From positions 124,001-188,000 of the forward strand of contig CAYYPL010000002.1 in the NCBI GenBank assembly GCA_964473555.1: a stretch of DNA of 64,000 bases, written 5' to 3'. The first letter of the stretch is position 1. Each line of letters opens with the position of its first letter. The stretch is from UBA11400 sp964473555. Its GTDB lineage: Bacteria > Bacteroidota > Rhodothermia > Balneolales > HLUCCA01. Positions 9,928 through 19,579 of this stretch are shown one piece after another. Both the position numbers and the translations under genes were made by a program. A model generated the notes under the pieces. The model saw only the letters and a program-made list of their open reading frames with translations. It was not told the origin of the DNA and did not search any database.

Positions 9928-10458
9928 ATGAAACGGATTGTACATCTACTCCTGTTTTTTTTAGTTCTTGATGTGACACAAAGTATCGCTCAAGACCAGA
10001 AAATCGGATTCATTGATTCGGATTACATTTTGTCCAGAATGCCTGAATACTCGGGTCTTGAGCAGAGATTACGAGCGATCAATGAAGAGTGGAGGAAGGA
10101 AATCGAAGAGATGGATATTCAACTACAGCGACTTGAACGCGAGTTCGTTGCCCGAGAAATTCTATACACGGACGAAGTTCGTACCCAGAAGCTAAACGAA
10201 ATCGAAACGCTCAAACGACAGCGCGAGCAATACATTAACTCCCGTTATGGACCAGAGGGCGAGTATTTCAAGCAGCAGCAACTAATTTTAGAGCCATTGC
10301 AAAGAAGAATCATGGAGGCTGTTGAGACTGTTTCAGCCAGAGATAATTACGATTTTGTTTTTGATCGGTCCGGAGACTTTTTGTTTCTGTTTGCCAGATC
10401 ACAATGGAATCTCTCCAATGACGTACTTTTGGAGCTTGGTGTTCAGATAAATCCATGA
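9928..10458 (+). CDS. OmpH/Skp-family periplasmic chaperone, copy 1
   Basis: Signal peptide (about 1-21, ending SIAQ), then the family start KIGFIDSDYILSRMPEY. A long charged helical segment rich in Glu, Arg and Gln (about 45-115) would form the coiled-coil tentacle of Skp. The C-terminal beta-strand part ends in NYDFVFDRSGDFLFLFA. In the family, Skp trimers hold unfolded outer-membrane proteins before delivery to BamA, which is encoded 6 bases upstream. At 176 residues it matches typical Skp length. Copies 2 and 3 follow, and all three share the N-terminal KIGxI/VD-type strand. Confidence 0.9.
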   Translation: MKRIVHLLLFFLVLDVTQSIAQDQKIGFIDSDYILSRMPEYSGLEQRLRAINEEWRKEIEEMDIQLQRLEREFVAREILYTDEVRTQKLNEIETLKRQREQYINSRYGPEGEYFKQQQLILEPLQRRIMEAVETVSARDNYDFVFDRSGDFLFLFARSQWNLSNDVLLELGVQINP

Positions 10459-10512
10459 GAAATTGACCCGAAACTTTAATATCTTCAGCGCGATCCACAA
10501 CAAACCTAACCT

Positions 10513-11049
10513 ATGAAGAAGTATATACTACTAATACTGGCATTGGTCTTTACCTTTACAGGTACTCAACTCAATGCTCAATCTCACAAAATCGGGTATA
10601 TAAACCCGCAACGCGTTCTTCAGACGCTTCCTGAAACCCAGGCAATTGAGAAAAAACTCCAAGACTTTGTTGCACTTAAACAGACTGAGTTTTCTACCAA
10701 AGAAGAAGCTTTTCTGGCAAAAGTTCGACAGCTTCAGGAGCAGGTTCAAGCACAACTCATCAGTGAACAGCAAGTTGCCACCCGACGTGCTGCCCTTGAA
10801 CAAGAGCAAGAAGAACTGTATACATTGTTAGATTCCCATCAGCTTGAGCTTAGAAATCGTCAACAGGAACTGCTACAACCGGTTTTACAGTCGATCGATG
10901 CCGCTATTGCTGAAATCGCCGTCGAATTAGGATTAGACTACATTCTAAATGAATCAACCAATCAAGGTGAGTCGATTCTGCTCTTTGTCTCATCAAATGG
11001 CCAAAAATCACTTAATATCACAGACCGTGTGATCCAGAAACTTCAATAA
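10513..11049 (+). CDS. OmpH/Skp-family periplasmic chaperone, copy 2
   Basis: 178 residues with a signal peptide (ending TQLNAQ, about residue 23) and the start motif KIGYINPQRVLQTLPETQ. A glutamine-rich helical arm (residues about 45-120) is followed by LDYILNESTNQGESILLFV. Clearly paralogous to the genes on both sides, but the arm sequence is different and richer in Gln and Leu. It lies 54 bases after copy 1 and 6 bases before copy 3. The three copies could form mixed trimers or serve different client sets; nothing in the sequence decides this. Confidence 0.89.
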   Translation: MKKYILLILALVFTFTGTQLNAQSHKIGYINPQRVLQTLPETQAIEKKLQDFVALKQTEFSTKEEAFLAKVRQLQEQVQAQLISEQQVATRRAALEQEQEELYTLLDSHQLELRNRQQELLQPVLQSIDAAIAEIAVELGLDYILNESTNQGESILLFVSSNGQKSLNITDRVIQKLQ

Positions 11050-11055
11050 ATCGAA

Positions 11056-11619
11056 ATGAATACACTCATGAAAAAAGTTATACTATTATCGGTGTTTGCT
11101 CTTTGCACTGCTTTGGGAGTCTCTACACCACACACAGCAACTGCACAAACTCAGGAACTTAAAATTGGTTATGTAGATCCCAATGCTATTTTAGCCAGAA
11201 TGCCCGAAATGGCTGCCATAGAGCGTAGACTCCAAAATTTCGCCGAGCGCAAGCGTCGTGAATTTGCTGAAAAACAGGAAACACTGCAGCGTGACTCTGA
11301 AAATCTGGAGCAACGTCGCGCGGTGATATCAGCAGATGCCGTAGCTCGTGAAGAGCAACGCCTTACTCAGCTGTATACCGAGCTTCAGCAATTCGAGCAA
11401 ACCTATGCTCAGGAACTTCAGCAACAACAGGCCGAGCAAATGGGTCCACTACTCGAACGTGTGCAGAATGCGATCAATCAGGTAGCTAACGAAATGGGAC
11501 TTACCTACGTATTAAATACCATGACCAATAGCGGCGATTTTATCATTCTCTACGCTTCCGAGCGTATGCAACGTGAAAATAATATCACCGAACGAGTTGC
11601 CCAGAAACTCGAATTGTAA
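11056..11619 (+). CDS. OmpH/Skp-family periplasmic chaperone, copy 3
   Basis: 187 residues, with a signal peptide from the second Met (11071) or the first (11056), ending near TATAQ. The core starts with KIGYVDPNAILARMPEM, which resembles copy 1 more than copy 2. The arm is strongly Gln/Glu/Arg-rich (about 55-125), and the C-terminal strand reads LTYVLNTMTNSGDFIILYA. It is the last gene of the envelope cluster, and a clear intrinsic terminator follows 33 bases after its stop. Confidence 0.9.
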   Translation: MNTLMKKVILLSVFALCTALGVSTPHTATAQTQELKIGYVDPNAILARMPEMAAIERRLQNFAERKRREFAEKQETLQRDSENLEQRRAVISADAVAREEQRLTQLYTELQQFEQTYAQELQQQQAEQMGPLLERVQNAINQVANEMGLTYVLNTMTNSGDFIILYASERMQRENNITERVAQKLEL

Positions 11620-11651
11620 TTCTGCTACACACTAGTTTTACTGAATCTTTG

Positions 11652-11687
11652 AAGCCGGTTTCATATTTTGGAGCCGGCTTTTTTTTT
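11652..11687 (+). terminator. Rho-independent terminator after the bamA-skp cluster
   Basis: A 7-bp perfect stem AAGCCGG / CCGGCTT (11652-11658 with 11674-11680) and a 15-base loop, followed at once by a run of nine T (11679-11687). It lies 33 bases beyond the third Skp-like gene and separates it from rnhB. Confidence 0.9.
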
Positions 11688-11767
11688 ACTCGACTACGAC
11701 GTGTGAAAGCTGTAAACAGAAAACGGAAAACGAATGATAAATGGTGATTGGATGTATTTCATTTCCT

Positions 11768-11793
11768 TCATCGCTCAACCCTCATCCCTCAAC
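11768..11793. repeat. Two-copy 14-base tandem repeat upstream of rnhB
   Basis: TCATCGCTCAAC at 11768-11779 recurs as TCATCCCTCAAC at 11782-11793, a period of 14 with one mismatch in 12. It is one of several short-period repeats placed at transcription-unit boundaries in this window. Confidence 0.55.
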
Positions 11794-11801
11794 AGATACA
11801 C

Positions 11802-12410
11802 ATGTTCGAGCTAGAGCGCAGATTACTTGCTGAAGGATATTCCCGCATTATGGGCCTCGATGAAGTAGGTCGTGGTTGTCTGGCTGGACCTGTAGTTGCT
11901 GCTGGAGTGATCCTGGATCCAAACAACCTTCCACAGGGAATCAACGACAGCAAACTGCTATCAGTCTCTGAGCGTCAGCGTCTGAGCACAGAAATCAAAG
12001 ACTCAGCGATGTTTTGGACGATCCAAGCATGTTCTATTGAAGAAATCGATACGCTGAATATCCTTTGGGCCTCGATCAGAGCCATGCAAAAATGTGAAAT
12101 AGCTGCAGAACCTGAACCCGATTATCTGCTTATCGATGGAAATCGTTACACTTCATCGCTGATTCCACACAAGACAGTGGTAAAGGGAGACTCTAAATCG
12201 GCAAGCATTGCTGCTGCCTCTATACTTGCCAAAGTGTATCGGGATGAGTTGATGTATAGGCTACATCAGAAGTATCCTGAATTCAGTTGGAACACCAATG
12301 TTGGTTATCCCACGCAAGAACACTACAACGCATTAGCACAGTTCGGCCTTACAAAACATCACAGAAGAAGTTTTAATCTACGAACCCTGTTGGTTTATCA
12401 GGAAAAATGA
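11802..12410 (+). CDS. rnhB: Ribonuclease HII
   Basis: Cleaves RNA in RNA-DNA hybrids and starts removal of misincorporated ribonucleotides. From ATG 11802 the protein has 202 residues. An in-frame ATG at 11748 would add 18 residues encoded partly by a repetitive stretch and is unlikely. The type 2 RNase H acidic residues are visible: Asp-Glu in GLDEVGRGCLAGP, Asp in LLIDGN, and Asp in KVYRDELM after the KGDSKSASIAAASILAK motif. Its 3' end overlaps the convergent rodA gene by 13 bases, and no terminator is visible between the two. Confidence 0.95.
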   Translation: MFELERRLLAEGYSRIMGLDEVGRGCLAGPVVAAGVILDPNNLPQGINDSKLLSVSERQRLSTEIKDSAMFWTIQACSIEEIDTLNILWASIRAMQKCEIAAEPEPDYLLIDGNRYTSSLIPHKTVVKGDSKSASIAAASILAKVYRDELMYRLHQKYPEFSWNTNVGYPTQEHYNALAQFGLTKHHRRSFNLRTLLVYQEK

Positions 12411-13669
12411 CTCATGTCTTTCTGCCTGAGAAACAGATTCAGACAGATGGCTAGCATGATGGAATTGATCAAAAATGAACTTCCACCATAACTCAAGAAG
12501 GGTAGTGGGATCCCGATTACGGGGATCAATCCCATTGAGCTTCCTAAATTGATCAAAGTGTGGGCAAAGAGTATCGTAACAACTCCAACTATGATCAACT
12601 GAGAGAAGGTATCTTTGAGTGCAATGGCAAGATTGAGGAGTCGAAGAAATAAAATCATCAACACAATGAGTACCGCTCCTGCGCCAAGTAGTCCGAACTC
12701 TTCTGCAATCACACAAAAAATGAAGTCGGTCCATTGTTCAGGTAAAAATCGCAACTGTGTCTGAGTCCCCTCCATAAAACCCTTCCCAAAAACACCGCCA
12801 GAACTGATTGCAGTCTGAGCCTGGATGACATTCCAACCTGCACCCTGTGGATCCAGGAAAGGGTTGATAAAGGCTTGAATACGTAGCAATTGATGGGGTT
12901 GTAATACTTGATATAAAGCGATGTCAATAACCAGGATCAAAAGTGATCCAAGCACGATGGAATTTACACTTAGCCAAATTTTTTTCTCAAGTACGTAGAT
13001 GATAAATGCTAACACGACGACTGAAACGATACTAAGTCGCCAATCAATGATGGCTGTATACCCAACAATTGCCGGTGAAATCATGAGTAGGGAGATTCCG
13101 TAGGGCAAACCCGATAAAAATAACATAACTGGAATCAGAGGTAGAAATACCAAAGCCGATCCGGTATCATTTTGTAAAACGATAATGGCTACAGGAAGTA
13201 GAATAATACCCGTTGCGATCAAAGCAGATTTGAGTTTAACAGCTGAAATATCTCTTCGGGAGGTTAAATAGGCTGCAACTGCCATTATGGTGGCAATTTT
13301 CATGGGCTCACCGGATTGAAACCGAATAAATCCCAGGTCAATCCAGCTTTTCGCCCCATTGACTTCTTCTCCGACGAAAATGGTCAGGGTAACCAGAACT
13401 AGTCCCAAAAAATAAGCAACATATGCCAGTTGTTGAAAAGCTCTGGGTGATATAAACTGTATAAATATGACAGCTACTACCGAAAGTCCAACAAAAACCA
13501 ATTGCCTGGAAAAGTTTTGCTGTATGTGTGCGGGCAAAAATTCGGCAACCGGTCCAAGTGTGGCTGAGTAGATTGCTGTGAGTCCAACTACAGACAAGAA
13601 CACCCAACACAGTACGCTCACCCAGTCGAAACGTCTAATCCAGCTGCTATGATGTTCCTGGTTTTTCAT
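12398..13669 (-). CDS. rodA: Rod shape-determining SEDS protein RodA
   Basis: Peptidoglycan glycosyltransferase of the SEDS family, working with PBP2 in lateral wall growth. The 423-residue protein has about ten hydrophobic membrane spans. Typical features are NDTGSALVFLP, the extracytoplasmic loop with GWNVIQAQTAISSGGVFGKGF and the PEQWTDFIFCVIAEEFG motif, and the C-terminal IPLPFLSYGGSSF. It is the last gene of the operon and its start codon overlaps the stop of mrdA by one base. The C-terminal 13 bases overlap rnhB on the other strand. Confidence 0.95.
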   Translation of the reverse strand: MKNQEHHSSWIRRFDWVSVLCWVFLSVVGLTAIYSATLGPVAEFLPAHIQQNFSRQLVFVGLSVVAVIFIQFISPRAFQQLAYVAYFLGLVLVTLTIFVGEEVNGAKSWIDLGFIRFQSGEPMKIATIMAVAAYLTSRRDISAVKLKSALIATGIILLPVAIIVLQNDTGSALVFLPLIPVMLFLSGLPYGISLLMISPAIVGYTAIIDWRLSIVSVVVLAFIIYVLEKKIWLSVNSIVLGSLLILVIDIALYQVLQPHQLLRIQAFINPFLDPQGAGWNVIQAQTAISSGGVFGKGFMEGTQTQLRFLPEQWTDFIFCVIAEEFGLLGAGAVLIVLMILFLRLLNLAIALKDTFSQLIIVGVVTILFAHTLINLGSSMGLIPVIGIPLPFLSYGGSSFLINSIMLAICLNLFLRQKDMSHFS

Positions 13670-15510
13670 TAACGAACTACATCACTACTTCTTGGTACAA
13701 AATTGAGCATCAGATCAATCACCCGTTTTCTGTTGGGGGCAATATCTCCCGTCAAGTACTTCTCTATGATCAGAGACGCTATAGGGGCTGCTGATACCGA
13801 TCCGAATCCCCCATTTTCAATAATAACTGCAACAACGATCTGCGGATCGTCATGCGGTGCATACCCAACGTACCATCCGTGGTCTCGTCCACGGGGATTT
13901 TGAGCGGTACCCGTTTTTCCTGCAACGGTAACATGAGGCATATTCACGTAAAATTGACCAGACCCTTCAAGCACAGCTCTCCTCATGCCTTTTCGGATGG
14001 GTTCCAGATCCTGATCCCGGATCCATTCAATTCTGGTTTTAGCAAATTGCATCTGATCAACGGTTCCATCTTCGTGTTCAATCGTTCTGACCAGATGTGG
14101 TTGTACCCAATATCCACCATTTGCAATGTGAGCGGTTGATACAGCAACCTGAAGTGGTGATGCACTTACCAGACCTTGACCTACTCCCAGATTGATCTGA
14201 TCACCAAGTCCCCATCTGCCTCTTCCCAGAAGTCTGTCCATACCGGTACTATCCGGGAGAATGCCCGTTCCTTCTGAGGGAAGATCTACATTGTTTGCTC
14301 TTCCATAACCAAGTCTCTGTACCATGGCGTGCCAGTCGTTTAAACCAACTGTCTGAACGATTCGGTTCATCAGACTGAAAAAATAGGTATTGCACGAGTT
14401 CATGACGGCTTCTTCGAGATTTTGATTTCCATGCCGTTTTGTACATCGGTACAATCGCCCTTGAAAGTACCCTCCATTGCAGTACACCGTTGTTTGGGGT
14501 GTAATCAGACCCAGACGCAGTCCTACCAACCCCATAATGGGTTTAAATGTAGAACCTGGAGGCTCCCGAGAACTAATTGCACGATTGAACAGGGGCCGAA
14601 GCGTATCCTGATTAATTTGAGCCCAGTATTGACTATCTAATCTACCCGATAGTCGGCTGATGTCATAATCCGGTGCACTGACCATGGCCAGAATTTCGCC
14701 GGTATTCGGATCCATTGCGACTAATCCACCCGCTTTTTTCACCATCAGGCTTTCAGCGAAAATCTGTAGGTCGAGGTCAAGTGTGGTATGAATATTGTCA
14801 CCCTTATTTGGGATCACATCCATGGTACCATCATTAAAAGCCCCAATACTTTGACCATACGCATTGACCCGCCGGAACTCGATTCCAGCTTTTCCCCTAA
14901 GAGCTTGTTCATAGATAAGTTCTAAACCTGATCTACCGGCTTTGTCGCCTAATCGATACACATCAGAGCGTTGGAACTCTTCCTGGGTTATCTCCCGAAG
15001 ATACCCTAGAGTATGCGATGCATTGACTCCGGATGGATATACCCGTTTACTTTCGATTTGATGTGTGACCCCGGGTAAACGCCATATGTTCTCTTCTATT
15101 CGGGTAAATGAATCAAATTCGACATCAGAGAAGAGTCTTGAAGATCTGTGAAGTGAATATTTTCGTGCCTGATTTAGCCTTGTCTGGACAACTGAATCTG
15201 GCATCTGCATTAACTCAGCTAATAATGAGATTTTTGTGGTGTCGAACAAAGAAGGCGTGACATATACACTATATACAGGGGCATTTTCAACCATGATTTT
15301 CCCATGTCGGTCAAAAATGAGACCTCTTGACGGTTTTACGACCTCCTGTCTGACAGAATTTCTCTGACTGATGGGATTATAGGTATCGTATTCAAGAACC
15401 TGGAGCTGGAAGAGTCTTCCCAGATAAATAAAAAGTATGAATCCGACAATTACCTGTAAGATCCGGAGTGAACCTTTGAGTTTTCTGTTGTCTTTGTCAA
15501 TGCTTAACAT
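13669..15510 (-). CDS. mrdA: Penicillin-binding protein 2 (transpeptidase of elongation)
   Basis: Class B PBP that cross-links new peptidoglycan during elongation, as partner of RodA. The 613-residue protein has an N-terminal membrane anchor (about 15-38), a dimerisation/pedestal domain and a transpeptidase domain. Active-site motifs are S320-T-F-K323, S372-C-N and K532-T-G. The N-terminal SRGLIFDRHG motif is the usual class B signature. The start is four bases from the mreD stop. Order and spacing within mreBCD-mrdA-rodA are the classic elongasome operon. Confidence 0.96.
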   Translation of the reverse strand: MLSIDKDNRKLKGSLRILQVIVGFILFIYLGRLFQLQVLEYDTYNPISQRNSVRQEVVKPSRGLIFDRHGKIMVENAPVYSVYVTPSLFDTTKISLLAELMQMPDSVVQTRLNQARKYSLHRSSRLFSDVEFDSFTRIEENIWRLPGVTHQIESKRVYPSGVNASHTLGYLREITQEEFQRSDVYRLGDKAGRSGLELIYEQALRGKAGIEFRRVNAYGQSIGAFNDGTMDVIPNKGDNIHTTLDLDLQIFAESLMVKKAGGLVAMDPNTGEILAMVSAPDYDISRLSGRLDSQYWAQINQDTLRPLFNRAISSREPPGSTFKPIMGLVGLRLGLITPQTTVYCNGGYFQGRLYRCTKRHGNQNLEEAVMNSCNTYFFSLMNRIVQTVGLNDWHAMVQRLGYGRANNVDLPSEGTGILPDSTGMDRLLGRGRWGLGDQINLGVGQGLVSASPLQVAVSTAHIANGGYWVQPHLVRTIEHEDGTVDQMQFAKTRIEWIRDQDLEPIRKGMRRAVLEGSGQFYVNMPHVTVAGKTGTAQNPRGRDHGWYVGYAPHDDPQIVVAVIIENGGFGSVSAAPIASLIIEKYLTGDIAPNRKRVIDLMLNFVPRSSDVVR

Positions 15511-15513
15511 CGA

Positions 15514-15987
15514 TTATTTATCCTCTTTGGTAATGTGAATAAATGATCCGATCAAGGTTGTTAAAAACGTGTTACCAATCAAAACTCTTCCAACAACGGC
15601 TGATGCTGACAAGCTTTGGATAAATGATGCCAATATTACCAATACCCCATTATGAAAAAACGTCAGACCTGCAAAAATGACGAAAAATCTTGCAAAGGGC
15701 TGTTTAGGATCAGTGGTTTTGGGTACAAAATTGTAGAAAACCATGACCATTACGACCTTTGAAAACATGTTTAAACCCCACAGGTCCAATAAAGCATCCT
15801 GGAATAGTCCCAAAACGGCCGCAAAAATCAAAACGGTCGTTCTGGAGTGTGCCGACATTAACCAAATGATGAAAATCAGGATTGCATCGGCTTCAGAACC
15901 AAAGATTCTGAGGTGCCGGAAGAGCATAATCTGAGAAGCGAATACCAGAATAGCGAGGAAAATATGTCTTATGATAGGTGAATTCAC
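15514..15987 (-). CDS. mreD: Rod shape-determining protein MreD
   Basis: A 157-residue, very hydrophobic protein with five or so membrane spans, lying between mreC and mrdA as in other bacteria. Sequence conservation in MreD is weak, so the call rests on length, hydropathy pattern and position; the segment FGSEADAILIFIIWLM followed by LGLFQDALLDLWGLN is like MreD. It overlaps the mreC stop by one base. Its role is to link MreC to the RodA-PBP2 complex. Confidence 0.86.
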   Translation of the reverse strand: MNSPIIRHIFLAILVFASQIMLFRHLRIFGSEADAILIFIIWLMSAHSRTTVLIFAAVLGLFQDALLDLWGLNMFSKVVMVMVFYNFVPKTTDPKQPFARFFVIFAGLTFFHNGVLVILASFIQSLSASAVVGRVLIGNTFLTTLIGSFIHITKEDK

Positions 15988-16829
15988 TAGTACATGGCCT
16001 CGAAATCAATTCTTAAACTGTCAACTTGAGTAGTAGGGTAATACTTGATTACAAATGCCTCAGCGATCCGGTTTAAATCAGTGAAAGGGTCTACATAAAT
16101 GAGCTGGGTGTCCAGACCAGGTTCAGGTTCGGTATGAGTCACAATTCCAATGGGAATATGAGGCGGAAACTGATTGCTGAAGCTGCTTGTCTCAACGATT
16201 GATCCTATTGGAACTTCAATTGTTTTTGGGACGTAATTTAAAATAAGATCGTCACCACCACCAGCCCAGGATAGAATCCCATAGGCGCGAAGACCTTGAA
16301 TACTGGCACTGGTTCTGAACAGGGAATTTTGCATGGGCATAATTTGTGCATATCTGTTCGCCACCATCACGACCCTTCCAACCAGCCCGTTTGAAGTGAC
16401 CAAAGGCATTCCGATATCAACCCCATCATCACTTCCTGCATTAACGGTAATCGTATTTCGGTAACCGGTTATGTTTTTCCCAACTACTGACACTGGAATG
16501 AGTTCTCCGGGTCCTGTATAGGTGACTTTAAGTTCAAGTAGGGATTTCAAAGCGTTTATCTCTTCGGCAGCCGACCTAAGACGGCTGAGTTCATCGAGTA
16601 ACAGGATGTTTTCGCGCTGAAGTTGTTCGTTGGTATGGAGTGCTTTTCTGTACACCCGAACTACGGAAAGTGGCTGTTCAAGGTAACTCATAGCAGTTAT
16701 TGCCATAACCCTGGTATTCTGAAGACCACCTTCATGCCTTGTGATTAGTAGAAACGTAGCAATGACCAGTAAGAACCCGGTGAGAATATGATCTTTGGCA
16801 CCCTCGATTTTACTGAAAAGTATGGGCAT
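15987..16829 (-). CDS. mreC: Rod shape-determining protein MreC
   Basis: Periplasmic scaffold of the elongation machinery. The 280-residue protein has an N-terminal membrane anchor (about 14-30), a coiled-coil region (about 60-95) and the two beta-barrel domains typical of the family, with VVGKNITGYRNTITVNAGSDDGV and the GLVGRVVMVANRYAQIM motif. It is 14 bases downstream of mreB. Confidence 0.93.
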   Translation of the reverse strand: MPILFSKIEGAKDHILTGFLLVIATFLLITRHEGGLQNTRVMAITAMSYLEQPLSVVRVYRKALHTNEQLQRENILLLDELSRLRSAAEEINALKSLLELKVTYTGPGELIPVSVVGKNITGYRNTITVNAGSDDGVDIGMPLVTSNGLVGRVVMVANRYAQIMPMQNSLFRTSASIQGLRAYGILSWAGGGDDLILNYVPKTIEVPIGSIVETSSFSNQFPPHIPIGIVTHTEPEPGLDTQLIYVDPFTDLNRIAEAFVIKYYPTTQVDSLRIDFEAMY

Positions 16830-16843
16830 GTATAGATTGCTGT

Positions 16844-17899
16844 TTAACTAATCACAGATCTGTAGTAGTGTAGGTTTTCCAATATTTCACCAGTACCTCT
16901 GACCACGGCTGTCAATGGGTCTTCGGCTATATGTACCGGGAGGTCGGTGGTATCCATGATGAGTCTGTCAAGATTTTTGAGCAGTGCTCCACCTCCAGTC
17001 AGCATAATACCCCGATCCAGAATGTCAGCAGATAGCTCTGGTGGAGTTTGTTCCAGAGACTTCGTGATTGACTCGATAATGGTATTCACCGATTCAGAAA
17101 TAGCTTCACGAACCTCGACGGACGAAACGGTACGGATTCTTGGTACTCCATTAACCAGATCTCGTCCTTTTGTCTGAATTTCAATTTCTTCATCCAAAGG
17201 TGCAGCCGACCCAATCATACACTTCACTTGTTCCGCTGTTCTTTCTCCGATTAACAAGTTGTGATTACGGCGGAAGTAGTTAATGATATCCTCATTGAGT
17301 TCGTCGCCACCCAGACGGACAGATTGTGAATATACAATACCCGATAAGGCGATTACAGCGATTTCGGTTGTACCTCCACCAATATCAACGATCATGTTTC
17401 CAACTGGTTCATGCACATTTAAACCGATACCGATTGCCGCCGCCATGGGTTCGTCCACCAGGTATACATCCTTAGCTCCGGCACGTTCCGCACTATCTCT
17501 TACGGCGCGTTTTTCTACCTCTGTGATCCCACTTGGCACACAAACCACCATTTTCCGGGTCGATGAGAACCATTTGAGCTTGACCTTTTTGATCATACCT
17601 CGGATCATCATTTCGGCTACTTCAAAATCAGCTATGACCCCATCTCGAAGTGGACGCACAGTTCGGATGCTTTTGTGCGTTTTTTCATGCATCAATCGGG
17701 CTTCGTGTCCCACCGCAACAGGCTGATCTTGTGAATTGATCGCAACTATGGAAGGTTCGTTGAGAACAATACCTTGTCCTTTGGCGTAAATCAAGGTGTT
17801 TGCAGTACCTAAATCAATTGCTATGTCCGTGTATAACCAATCCATAAAGCCGTTCTGTGAATTTTTTTTCTTTGAAAAACCGTCGTATGCCTGTGTCAT
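16844..17899 (-). CDS. mreB: Rod shape-determining actin-like protein MreB
   Basis: Actin homologue that directs lateral wall synthesis. The 351-residue protein has the phosphate-1 loop DLGTANTLIYAKG and the phosphate-2 motif DIGGGTTEIAVIALSG. The adenosine-binding segment is IMLTGGGALLKNLD. The N-terminus before DIAIDLGTAN is a little longer than in E. coli MreB. It is the first gene of the minus-strand operon; 105 bases separate it from the purH stop and must hold its promoter or a read-through region. I see no clear TAnnTTTG box there. Confidence 0.96.
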   Translation of the reverse strand: MTQAYDGFSKKKNSQNGFMDWLYTDIAIDLGTANTLIYAKGQGIVLNEPSIVAINSQDQPVAVGHEARLMHEKTHKSIRTVRPLRDGVIADFEVAEMMIRGMIKKVKLKWFSSTRKMVVCVPSGITEVEKRAVRDSAERAGAKDVYLVDEPMAAAIGIGLNVHEPVGNMIVDIGGGTTEIAVIALSGIVYSQSVRLGGDELNEDIINYFRRNHNLLIGERTAEQVKCMIGSAAPLDEEIEIQTKGRDLVNGVPRIRTVSSVEVREAISESVNTIIESITKSLEQTPPELSADILDRGIMLTGGGALLKNLDRLIMDTTDLPVHIAEDPLTAVVRGTGEILENLHYYRSVIS

Positions 17900-18004
17900 T
17901 AGGGTGAGTTGTCGCAGCTGAATATTTTAATTCCGAATTTTGGAAGGAAGTTACTTTATTTTAATTCTAGTTGCGAATACTTTTGTCTGTTTTTGTGCAA
18001 TATA

Positions 18005-19579
18005 TCAATGTCTGAAGTGTCTGTTACCAGTAAACACCATGGTAAGTCCTAATTCGTCTGCACAGTCGATCACTTCCTGATCCCGAATACTGCCACCGGG
18101 CTGTATGATTGCTTGGGCACCCGCTTCCGCTGCGGCTTCAACTCCATCCTTGAACGGAAAAAACGCATCCGATGCCAAAGCAGATCCAATCAGACTTAAT
18201 CCTGCCTTGTTTGCCTTTCTCACAGCAAGTTCCGAGGAATCAACGCGGCTGGTTTGACCGTTTCCAATGCCCAATGTTTGCCCGTCTCTAACGAATACAA
18301 TGGCATTAGATTTCACGTGTTTTACGATATTCCAGGCAAATTTGAGATCAATAAGTTCTGTTTGGGAAGGTTTTCGTTTGGTCACTACTTTTAACTCGTT
18401 CTCAGATATAGATAATCGATCTGACTGCTGGACCAACACGCCTCCAAAGATCGATCTGAGTACAGGATTCGAAACCGAAGCAGCTGATTTATTCAGTCTG
18501 ATAAGGCGTCGGTTCGCTTTTTTGGTAAGAAGTTGAATGGCTTCCTCACTGAAATCAGGTGCAATAATGATTTCAGAGAAAATCGCATCCATAGCACGGG
18601 CTGCTGCAAGATCCAGGATCCGATTTACGGCGATGATTCCACCAAAAGGAGATACCTTATCGGTTTCAAAAGCTCTTTCCCATGCCTGGACAAGCGTTTC
18701 GCCAGTAGCGACTCCACACGGATTGGTATGTTTCACGATTACGCAAGCCGGTGTATCCCTATCCAGATCCCCCAACAGTTCAATGGCCGCGTCGGTGTCG
18801 AGAAAGTTGTTATAACTCAGTTCTTTACCATGAAAACACTCTATATAGGAATGCTGATCTCCATAAACGGAAGCCATCTGGTGCGGATTCTCACCGTATC
18901 GAAGGGGCTGCGATAGGGGTAGGGATAGATTGATCTGCGCCGGGGGCGATTGATGAGTCTGATGAACCAGATAGGTTGCAATGGTAGCATCATAAGCAGC
19001 TGTGTGCTGAAACGCATCTCGTGACAGATTCAGCCGTGTTTTAAAGGAGATTCCGTCCTGGTGACGTAGTTCCGTGAGGAAATCGGTGTACTGCGATGGG
19101 GATGTTAGTATACACACATGAGGAAAGTTTTTCGCAGCTGCCCGAACCATGGTAGGGCCTCCAATGTCGATGAACTCAGCTGCTTTTGCAAGGTCTGTAT
19201 CCGGTTTTGCAACCGTTTGTGCAAAGGGATACAGATTTACGACTACCAGTTCAAATGCTTCAATCCCTAAATGTTCCAGAGTTTGAACGTCTTGGGAATA
19301 ACTGGTTCGGGCTAAAATCCCCGCATGTATGGATGGATGAAGCGTTTTAACACGACCGTCCAGGCATTCGGGAAATCCCGTGATTTCAGAAACTTCCTTG
19401 ACCGGTATACCCGCTGATTGGATGGTCTTGTAGGTACCACCGGTCGATAGGATCTCAATGTTCGCAGCGTGTAACGCTTGTGCCAGCGCTTCCACCCCGG
19501 TTTTATCCGATACCGATATCAGAGCCCTTCGCAGTTTTAGGTTGTCTGTATTCAGTGGGACAATATGATCTGTGCTCAT
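18005..19579 (-). CDS. purH: Bifunctional AICAR transformylase / IMP cyclohydrolase
   Basis: Last two steps of purine synthesis: formylation of AICAR, then ring closure to IMP. The 524-residue protein has an N-terminal MGS-like cyclohydrolase domain (about 10-200, SVSDKTGVEALAQAL and STGGTYKTI) and a C-terminal transformylase domain with the catalytic KHTNPCG motif (about 280) and a conserved end near GGSIRDQEVIDCADELGL. Its start overlaps the purN stop by four bases, so the pair is translationally coupled. Confidence 0.96.
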   Translation of the reverse strand: MSTDHIVPLNTDNLKLRRALISVSDKTGVEALAQALHAANIEILSTGGTYKTIQSAGIPVKEVSEITGFPECLDGRVKTLHPSIHAGILARTSYSQDVQTLEHLGIEAFELVVVNLYPFAQTVAKPDTDLAKAAEFIDIGGPTMVRAAAKNFPHVCILTSPSQYTDFLTELRHQDGISFKTRLNLSRDAFQHTAAYDATIATYLVHQTHQSPPAQINLSLPLSQPLRYGENPHQMASVYGDQHSYIECFHGKELSYNNFLDTDAAIELLGDLDRDTPACVIVKHTNPCGVATGETLVQAWERAFETDKVSPFGGIIAVNRILDLAAARAMDAIFSEIIIAPDFSEEAIQLLTKKANRRLIRLNKSAASVSNPVLRSIFGGVLVQQSDRLSISENELKVVTKRKPSQTELIDLKFAWNIVKHVKSNAIVFVRDGQTLGIGNGQTSRVDSSELAVRKANKAGLSLIGSALASDAFFPFKDGVEAAAEAGAQAIIQPGGSIRDQEVIDCADELGLTMVFTGNRHFRH

